The notes below the pieces were generated by a model. That model had not been told where the DNA came from. It worked only from the letters and a program-made list of their open reading frames with translations, and did no database searches. The position numbers were made by a program, and so were the translations under genes. This document shows positions 6,219 to 10,741 of a stretch of DNA of 10,741 bases, piece by piece. The stretch comes from Pseudomonadota bacterium (GTDB lineage: Bacteria > Pseudomonadota > Alphaproteobacteria > Rhizobiales > Xanthobacteraceae): NCBI GenBank assembly GCA_023430245.1, contig JAEZBA010000164.1, forward strand, positions 1-10,741, read 5' to 3'. Numbering within the stretch: the first letter of the stretch is position 1; the number at the start of each line of letters is the position of its first letter.

Positions 6219-6725
6219 TCAGCTCGCAGCCTTGCGGTTGACCTTGCTTTCGGCCACGCTCGATAGCTTCTTGTCAGCGGCCTTCTCTTCGTCGAGCGTC
6301 TTCTGCAGGATCGCAGCAGCGTCGTCGCGTCCGAGCTGACGCGCCCATGCGACCAGCGTGCCGTAGCGCGTGATTTCATAATGTTCCACCGCCTGAGCGG
6401 ATGCGATGATCGCAGCGTCCAGCACTTCCTTGTCCTCAACCTCGCCGGAGACTTCCTGGGCTTCGTCGATAATGCCGTCGATCGCCGGGCAGTCGACGGC
6501 CTTCGGCTTCATGTCATGCAGCTTGAATACCTGTTCGAGGCGGGCGACGTGATTTTCGGTCTCCTGAAGATGCTTCTGCAGCCCGGACTTCAGATCGCGA
6601 TCGGTCGATTTGCCGATCATGTCGGGGAGTGACTTCAGGATCTGTTTTTCGGCGTAATAGATATCCTGAAGCTGATGCACATAGAGGTCGTCCATGGTCT
6701 TGATGTCAGCGGAAAACAGGCCCAT
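6219..6725 (-). CDS. Ferritin-like DUF892 (YciE/YciF-type) stress protein
   Basis: A 168-residue protein of the ferritin-like DUF892 family, related to E. coli YciE/YciF, which are stress- and osmotic-response proteins with a four-helix di-iron-type fold. The N-terminus MGLFSADIKTMDDLYVHQL and DIYYAEKQILKSLP are typical of the family, as are HLQETENHVARLEQVF and the late helix with ASAQAVEHYEITRYGTL. Glu and His in these helices (ETENH, EHYE) would form a metal site; this is inferred from the family. The start is supported by GGGAG 6 nt upstream. It is read from an exact EcfG promoter (6785-6809). The lysine-rich C-terminus (KVNRKAAS) is common in this family. Confidence 0.93.
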   Translation of the reverse strand: MGLFSADIKTMDDLYVHQLQDIYYAEKQILKSLPDMIGKSTDRDLKSGLQKHLQETENHVARLEQVFKLHDMKPKAVDCPAIDGIIDEAQEVSGEVEDKEVLDAAIIASAQAVEHYEITRYGTLVAWARQLGRDDAAAILQKTLDEEKAADKKLSSVAESKVNRKAAS

Positions 6726-6784
6726 CGGGGGCTCCCATTTTTGTTGATGTTGCGGTGACGGATGCCCTTGGCGTCCAGCAACCC

Positions 6785-6809
6785 AACGTGGCAGTCACAA
6801 CGATGTTCC
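6785..6809 (-). promoter_or_regulatory. EcfG (general stress response) promoter of the DUF892 gene
   Basis: On the minus strand the site is GGAAC-N16-CGTT, an exact consensus match. The predicted transcript start is near 6778, leaving a leader of about 50 nt before the ATG at 6725. It predicts that the ferritin-like protein belongs to the PhyR-NepR-EcfG regulon. Confidence 0.8.
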
Positions 6810-6833
6810 TGACGCTTTCGTTATCGGCGCTTT

Positions 6834-6858
6834 GGAACCAAGGGGTTTCGGGGACATT
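6834..6858 (+). promoter_or_regulatory. Near-consensus EcfG-type promoter facing the small ORF at 6926
   Basis: GGAAC (in the context GGAACCAA, common at these promoters) then N16 then CATT, one mismatch from CGTT. It points at the ORF at 6926 with a leader of about 60 nt. It is only 24 bp from the GGAAC of the divergent exact promoter. Confidence 0.45.
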
Positions 6859-6925
6859 TCCCCTGCAAGACGTTGGCTTTGTCAGCCAGGGAGCAAAAGC
6901 CCGCACTGTGGGCAAACGTGTCACC

Positions 6926-7090
6926 ATGAGAGATCCGGGAAATCCAGAACAGCAGGACAATCGTTCGGAGCAGCAAAAGCCGTCGCGCGTGCCGTTCGAT
7001 ACCTCGGAACTGAACAATATCCCGCGTACCACCGACGAGGATCCGCCCTATCAGAACTGGTGGGTCGTGAACGATCACGACAATCGCTGA
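6926..7090 (+). CDS. Small hydrophilic protein, unknown function
   Basis: A 54-residue, highly polar ORF starting MRDPGNPEQQDNRSEQQKP and ending QNWWVVNDHDNR, likely disordered apart from the aromatic C-terminal patch. I do not recognise it. No good Shine-Dalgarno sequence precedes the ATG at 6926; an in-frame GTG at 6908 is possible but GGGAG lies too far upstream. The frame is open back to 6755, but that stretch overlaps the divergent EcfG promoters and is probably not translated. The near-EcfG promoter at 6834-6858 and the stress-gene neighbours suggest a small stress protein. Confidence 0.5.
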   Translation: MRDPGNPEQQDNRSEQQKPSRVPFDTSELNNIPRTTDEDPPYQNWWVVNDHDNR

Positions 7091-7165
7091 CCGCAAGGAA
7101 CCTTGCCGCGTTCCGCTCTCAGCCCGTCGCGGCGCGAAGTTAACCGACAACGCACCCCAAAGAAA

Positions 7166-7188
7166 AAGCCGGCCGCAAGGGCCGGCTT
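7166..7188 (-). terminator. Rho-independent terminator of the 7211-7681 gene
   Basis: A 9-bp stem, AAGCCGGCC and GGCCGGCTT, with a 5-nt loop. On the minus strand it is followed by TTTTTCTTT. It starts 23 nt after the stop of the minus-strand gene. Confidence 0.88.
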
Positions 7189-7210
7189 CCGATTGCAATT
7201 TTAGAAGCGA

Positions 7211-7681
7211 CTAGCGACGGGCGACGCGCTTCTTCGCCCTGTCCCAGCCGTAATGGTCGAACGCTGCGTTCATCCACCAGCCACCAAGAACCGGAACGAC
7301 GCAATTGGCGGTCGACACGAACACTTCGCGCTGAGTCAGTTCGCGTTGCGTCACGATGGTCCCGACGATTGGCGACACAGCGGCGCAGGCGAAACTGGTC
7401 GCAGCATAGGCGCCAAAGCCGCTGTGAATGCCGTGAGCCGCATGCTTGTGGCCAGATCTCAGGGCGAAATACGCAGCCGTGGAGCCCGCGCCAACGACAA
7501 GGTTGGAATCCGCGAGCTTCGGATCGCGGACGGTCCATGGCATCGTCGACCACCAGCTGCCGAAGCCGTAGGCCGGCTTAGCCGTAACAACGACCTTCGG
7601 GCGCTTCTGCGCATGCGCGGTACCGCCGGTCACCAAAAACCCGGCAGCCAGTGCCGCCAGCACAAATCCGATTTTTCGCAT
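7211..7681 (-). CDS. Exported small hydrophobic protein, unknown function
   Basis: A 156-residue protein, family not recognised. The N-terminus MRKIGFVLAALAAGFLV ending in AHA before Q25 is a Sec signal peptide. The mature part has a short basic stretch, an aromatic motif GSWWSTMPWTV, then moderately hydrophobic Ala/Gly segments (AAYFALRSG, AYAATSFACAAVSPIVGTIV, CVVPVLGGWWMNAAF) that could be membrane-associated. Two cysteines (FAC and NCV) could pair. GGGGG lies about 7 nt before the ATG. It has its own terminator, and no clear promoter was found in the 199 bp upstream. Confidence 0.75.
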   Translation of the reverse strand: MRKIGFVLAALAAGFLVTGGTAHAQKRPKVVVTAKPAYGFGSWWSTMPWTVRDPKLADSNLVVGAGSTAAYFALRSGHKHAAHGIHSGFGAYAATSFACAAVSPIVGTIVTQRELTQREVFVSTANCVVPVLGGWWMNAAFDHYGWDRAKKRVARR

Positions 7682-7880
7682 TGAACACCCCCAAGGACCG
7701 CCGGCTTTTTGGGATGTCGCCGGTCAGCCGAAATCGAAGCCGGTGGCGATTCCACCAGCCGATTCGCATCATGACGACAGACCCAAGCCTGAGTCGAGGC
7801 GGAGGGACGGCATTTTCCCAAGTGTTGCAGTCAAAGCACGCGAACCTGTGAGTTTCGCCGATCTGCCGTAGGGAACCCGC

Positions 7881-8369
7881 TCACGTGACTGCAAAGCCCG
7901 CCCGCTTGAGGCGCACGATGGCGAGATCGAGCGCCGACAGGAACGCGGAGCGATCCTTGGGCGAAAACGGAGGCGGTCCCCTGGTCACACCGCCGGCGGA
8001 ACGCAAATCGTCCATCAGATTGCGAGTCGCCAGCGCCATCCCGATCGCGTCTTCGGTGAAAACGCGGCCGTTTGGTGCGATGGTCACTGCGCCCGCTTTC
8101 ACGCTGCGGCTGGCAAGCGGGACATCTGCGGTGACCACGATCGCACCCGGTCGCGACCGCTCGGCGATCCAGTGATCGGCTTCGTCCATTCCCCCCGGGA
8201 CGACGACGCGCTCGATCGACGCCTCACGCGGCACCGCGATCGGGGCGTTCGCAACCACGAACACCTTCAGCCCGTGCCGCTCCGCCACACGGTAGATTTC
8301 CGGTTTGACCGGACAGGCATCGGCGTCCACGAAGATGACGATTGGACCCTGCTCCGCCGGCGCTATCAT
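7881..8369 (-). CDS. DUF188 / YaiI-YqxD (UPF0178) family protein
   Basis: About 162 residues of the UPF0178 family, a PIN-like fold with an acidic cluster; the biochemical role is not settled. The diagnostic start IFVDADACPVKPEIYR is present, with VVVPGGMDEADHWI and VVTADVPLASRSVKAGA. These supply the conserved Asp residues. The family ending GGVTRGPPPFSPKDRSAF is also present, and the length is normal. The start is either ATG at 8369 (AGGA 10 nt upstream) or TTG at 8378; ATG is preferred. It diverges from the amidase gene with only 27 bp between the two starts. Confidence 0.92.
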   Translation of the reverse strand: MIAPAEQGPIVIFVDADACPVKPEIYRVAERHGLKVFVVANAPIAVPREASIERVVVPGGMDEADHWIAERSRPGAIVVTADVPLASRSVKAGAVTIAPNGRVFTEDAIGMALATRNLMDDLRSAGGVTRGPPPFSPKDRSAFLSALDLAIVRLKRAGFAVT

Positions 8370-8396
8370 CGGTTTCAAATCCTGTCGGGCTGCGCC

Positions 8397-9038
8397 ATGC
8401 GCATGATTGTCGCTGCCGTCTTATCGGCCCTGCTGCTGCACGGCGTAAAGCCCGCATCGGGCGAAGACCTGTGTGCCCTCGCCGGGAGTTCCGGGACACC
8501 GCAGATCGCCGGCCTGACCATCGTCTATCTGGCCCCGCTCGGAGATCCCGCACTGACGCGGCACTGGAAAAACATCATCGTGCACCAGATGGAGGGGCCT
8601 CCCGGCGCAGCGAAGCGCGCGGCGCTGGCCCAGGCGAAAGATCCGACGCGGCGCGGCACCACGCTGTGGGTCGAGACCGACGGCACCGTTTACTGGTCGG
8701 TGCCGGAGACCGCCATTCCGACCCACGGCGACGGCGCCAACCGCAAGGACAATCGGTTCATCCCGAATATCATGACCTATCGACGCGTCGTGAAGGACAA
8801 CAGCTTCGGCATCGAATTTTCCGGCAACTTTCCCGATGTCCGCAAGCCCGCAACGCAGGCGCAGCACGATGCTCTGATGAAGCTGCTGCCCTTCCTGCAG
8901 CAGCGCTACAACATCGCACCCGAGCACATCTACGCGCATAACTGGATCGACCATAAGGATGCGCGTTATTGCGAGGGTTGCGAACTGGCGGAAGCCGCGC
9001 GCAGATTGAATTTCAGGCCGCGTCAGGATTGCCGCTGA
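8397..9038 (+). CDS. Secreted N-acetylmuramoyl-L-alanine amidase (Amidase_2)
   Basis: A 213-residue exported peptidoglycan hydrolase of the Amidase_2/PGRP fold, cutting the bond between N-acetylmuramic acid and L-alanine. Residues 1-22 are a signal peptide (MIVAAVLSALLLHGVKPAS). Likely zinc ligands are H63 (NIIVHQMEG) and H181 (YAHNWIDHKD), with C192 or C195 (ARYCEGCEL) in place of the usual C/D ligand. FGIEFSGNF carries E140, matching the GIE motif of the family, and K187 may match the catalytic lysine of T7 lysozyme. C192 and C195 are close together, so one may be in a disulfide. The start at 8397 was chosen because the signal peptide begins there; an in-frame ATG at 8403 is nearly as good. 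The ribosome site is weak. Confidence 0.88.
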   Translation: MRMIVAAVLSALLLHGVKPASGEDLCALAGSSGTPQIAGLTIVYLAPLGDPALTRHWKNIIVHQMEGPPGAAKRAALAQAKDPTRRGTTLWVETDGTVYWSVPETAIPTHGDGANRKDNRFIPNIMTYRRVVKDNSFGIEFSGNFPDVRKPATQAQHDALMKLLPFLQQRYNIAPEHIYAHNWIDHKDARYCEGCELAEAARRLNFRPRQDCR

Positions 9039-9043
9039 GACCG

Positions 9044-9073
9044 TTGGCACGACTGATCTCTCACTGTTACAAT
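9044..9073 (+). promoter_or_regulatory. Housekeeping-type promoter of vanAB
   Basis: TTGGCA (9044-9049), an 18-bp spacer, then TACAAT (9068-9073), five of six in each hexamer. The predicted transcript start is near 9080, with a leader of about 70 nt before vanA. An 8-bp palindrome CTCGCGAG (9079-9086) covers the start point, and GACGG-GG-CCGTC lies at 9099-9110. Either could be an operator, but no regulator gene is visible. Confidence 0.55.
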
Positions 9074-9149
9074 TCCGCCTCGCGAGCTGCCGCGTCCAGA
9101 CGGGGCCGTCAACAAAAGAGCCGATCGAAACAGGCTTGAGGTGAGGAAC

Positions 9150-10217
9150 ATGCAGACGCCGCAATCCAATCGCTCGTTCCCGTATAACGCCTGGTACGTC
9201 GCCGCATGGGATTACGAGGTCAAGCGCGCGCTGATGCCGCGCACGATCTGCGGCAAGAAAGTCGTGATGTACCGCACCGCGGCCGGCCAGATCGCAGCGC
9301 TGGAAGATGCCTGCTGGCACCGCCTGGTGCCGCTCTCCAAGGGCTGGCTGGAGGGCGACGACGTCGTGTGCGGCTATCACGGCCTGAAGTTCGATCCGAA
9401 CGGGCGCTGCACTTTCATGCCCTCGCAGGAGACGATCAATCCGTCGGCCTGCGTGCGACGCTTTCCCGTGGTCGAGAAATATCGCTTCGCCTGGATCTGG
9501 ATGGGCGATCCGGCGCTCGCCGATCCGGCGGCGATTCCGGACATGCATTGGGTCGACGATCCCGCTTGGGCGGGAGAAGGCAAGCTGACGCCGCTCGCCT
9601 GCAATTACCGGCTGGTGGTCGACAACCTGATGGACCTGACCCACGAGTCGTTCGTGCATCGCACCTCGATCGGCAATTCCGCAGTGGCCGAAGCGCCGTT
9701 CGAAGTCACGCATGGCGAGCGCACCGCGCATGTCACCCGCTGGATGCTCAATATCGATCCGCCGCCATTCTGGGCCTTCCAGCTCGGTGCTACGGGCCCG
9801 GTGAAGGTCGATCGCTGGCAATATATCAACTTCGAAGCGCCGGCCGCGGTGGTCCTCGATGTGGGTGTCGCGCTCGCCGGCACCGGCGCGCCGCAGGGCG
9901 ATCGCTCCAAAGGTGTCAATCTGCGGGTCTGCCATTTCATCACGCCGGAAACCGAAGCGCGCAGCCATTTCTTCTGGGTGGTGCGGCGCAACTTCAAACT
10001 CGGTGACCAGCGCCTGACCACCGAAACGCGCGACCGCAACGCCGCGATCATCGGCGAAGACGAAGCCATGCTCGAAGCGCAGCAACAGGCGATGGAGGAT
10101 AATCCGGACGCGGTGTTCTACAATCTCAACATCGACGGCGGCGCGATGTGGGCGCGCCGCATCCAGGAGCGCATGATCCGCGACGAAACACCTGCCGCGC
10201 TCCGCGCGGCCGAATAG
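9150..10217 (+). CDS. vanA: Vanillate O-demethylase oxygenase subunit (Rieske non-heme iron)
   Basis: A 355-residue oxygenase that removes the methyl group of vanillate, giving protocatechuate and formaldehyde, with electrons from VanB. The Rieske [2Fe-2S] ligands are C55-x-H57 and C74-x2-H77 (ACWHRLVPLS and VCGYHGLKFD). The mononuclear iron site is DNLMDLTHESFVH (D162, H165, H170), of the D-x2-H-x4-H type. The N-terminus FPYNAWYVAAWDYEVK is typical of the VanA group. The start at 9150 has GAGG/AGGA just upstream; a GTG at 9141 would overlap that site. vanB follows after 12 bp. The substrate could be another methoxy-aromatic or a related sulfonate, but the VanA-VanB pair makes vanillate most likely. 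Confidence 0.9.
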   Translation: MQTPQSNRSFPYNAWYVAAWDYEVKRALMPRTICGKKVVMYRTAAGQIAALEDACWHRLVPLSKGWLEGDDVVCGYHGLKFDPNGRCTFMPSQETINPSACVRRFPVVEKYRFAWIWMGDPALADPAAIPDMHWVDDPAWAGEGKLTPLACNYRLVVDNLMDLTHESFVHRTSIGNSAVAEAPFEVTHGERTAHVTRWMLNIDPPPFWAFQLGATGPVKVDRWQYINFEAPAAVVLDVGVALAGTGAPQGDRSKGVNLRVCHFITPETEARSHFFWVVRRNFKLGDQRLTTETRDRNAAIIGEDEAMLEAQQQAMEDNPDAVFYNLNIDGGAMWARRIQERMIRDETPAALRAAE

Positions 10218-10229
10218 GCGGCAACAGCC

Positions 10230-10741
10230 ATGCGTGTCGTCGAAACCTGGACCACCGCGCACGTGCGGCGCGTGCGCGACATCACCCCCACCATTCGCCT
10301 GTTCGAACTCGTGCCAACGGACGGCACGCCGGCGCAGATTCCGCTCGGCGGCCACCTCAATGTCACTGTGATGATCGGCGAGCGCGCCGATACGCGCTCC
10401 TATTCGCTGATCGGTCCGGCCATGTCCGATGCCTATCGGATCGCGGTGAAACGCAGCCCCGAGAGCCGCGGCGGCTCGGCCTATATGTGGTCGCTACGCG
10501 AGGGATCGCAGCTCACGGTCTCAAGTCCGCGCAGTCATTTCGATATCGATTTCGGCCGCCCGGATTATCTCGTCATCGCGGGTGGCATCGGCATCACGCC
10601 GCTGGTCGGCATGGCGCATGCGCTGGCACGCGAGGCCGGGCGCAGCGGCGCAAAGTTGCGGATGGCCTATTGCGCGCGCACGCCGGACGAACTCGCCTTT
10701 GCCGACGATTTGCGCGCGCTGCTTGGCGACCGGCTACAGAC
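10230..10741 (+). CDS. vanB: Vanillate O-demethylase reductase, N-terminal part (runs off right edge)
   Basis: The first 170 residues of the reductase that carries electrons from NAD(P)H to VanA. The flavin-binding motif RSYSL (56-60) and the NAD(P)-binding loop GGIGITPL (118-125) are in the order of the phthalate-dioxygenase-reductase type. The C-terminal plant-type [2Fe-2S] ferredoxin domain, expected next, lies outside the window. It begins 12 bp after the vanA stop, so the two form one operon. Confidence 0.9.
   Translation, partial: MRVVETWTTAHVRRVRDITPTIRLFELVPTDGTPAQIPLGGHLNVTVMIGERADTRSYSLIGPAMSDAYRIAVKRSPESRGGSAYMWSLREGSQLTVSSPRSHFDIDFGRPDYLVIAGGIGITPLVGMAHALAREAGRSGAKLRMAYCARTPDELAFADDLRALLGDRLQ

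Noticed and set aside
7093..7106. Inverted repeat GCAAGG-AA-CCTTGC just after the small ORF.
   Set aside because: The loop is too short for a stable hairpin and no T-run follows; its GGAAC has no CGTT at 16-17 nt.
7682..7880. The 199-bp gap between the exported protein gene and DUF188, with several short open frames.
   Set aside because: I see no ribosome site, promoter consensus, hairpin with T-run or RNA gene there.
9045..9059. Possible sigma-54 site starting TGGCAC before vanA.
   Set aside because: No TTGC at the right distance; the same bases fit a housekeeping -35 with a good -10 18 bp on.
8421..10355. A 644-codon open frame on the minus strand across the amidase, vanA and the start of vanB.
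   Set aside because: It is antisense to two well-supported enzymes with intact catalytic motifs. Long antisense frames are common in DNA of this GC content, and its translation is Arg/His-rich without any family signature.

Overview
The window is high-GC, densely packed chromosomal DNA that looks like an alphaproteobacterium of the Bradyrhizobium / Rhodopseudomonas / Afipia group. The evidence is a hook protein carrying a flagellin-type insert, two exact EcfG-type (general stress response) promoters, rhizobial-style families (DUF892, MoxR, a DAO oxidoreductase, DUF188) and a VanAB ring-demethylation pair. This placement is inferred from gene content, not from a marker gene. No mobile element, tRNA, rRNA or CRISPR array was seen.

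Layout: (1) 1-836, minus, the N-terminal part of flagellar hook protein FlgE, preceded by an exact sigma-54 promoter and a perfect 18-bp palindrome about 97 bp upstream of the expected transcript start. (2) 1073-1918, plus, a MoxR-type AAA+ ATPase without its usual VWA-domain partner. (3) 1981-3972, minus, an FAD-dependent DAO-family oxidoreductase with a very unusual C-terminal charged helix of about 150 residues. (4) 4001-4984, plus, a SixA-like histidine phosphatase followed by a UspF-like universal stress protein, probably one operon, divergent from the oxidoreductase with only 28 bp between the starts. (5) 4993-5649, minus, a two-TM protein of unknown function. (6) 5718-7090, a small stress-regulated block: a secreted Pro/Gly/Ser/Thr-rich protein behind an EcfG promoter, a ferritin-like DUF892 protein on the other strand behind a second EcfG promoter, and a small hydrophilic ORF behind a near-match. 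A bidirectional terminator separates the first two genes. (7) 7211-7681, minus, an exported small protein with its own terminator. (8) 7881-8369, minus, DUF188/YaiI and, divergently, 8397-9038, a secreted N-acetylmuramoyl-L-alanine amidase. (9) 9150-10741, plus, vanA and the 5' part of vanB behind a good housekeeping promoter; VanB runs off the right edge.

Functionally, most of the window is a set of unrelated small units. Two themes connect parts of it: regulation of the hook gene by sigma-54, and general-stress control (UspF-like protein, DUF892 and the secreted protein). VanAB would demethylate vanillate or a related methoxy-aromatic to protocatechuate and formaldehyde. I see no new multi-gene defence or biosynthetic system. 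The most unusual object is the oxidoreductase with the long charged helix; the best regulatory finds are the sigma-54/palindrome arrangement and the clustered EcfG promoters.
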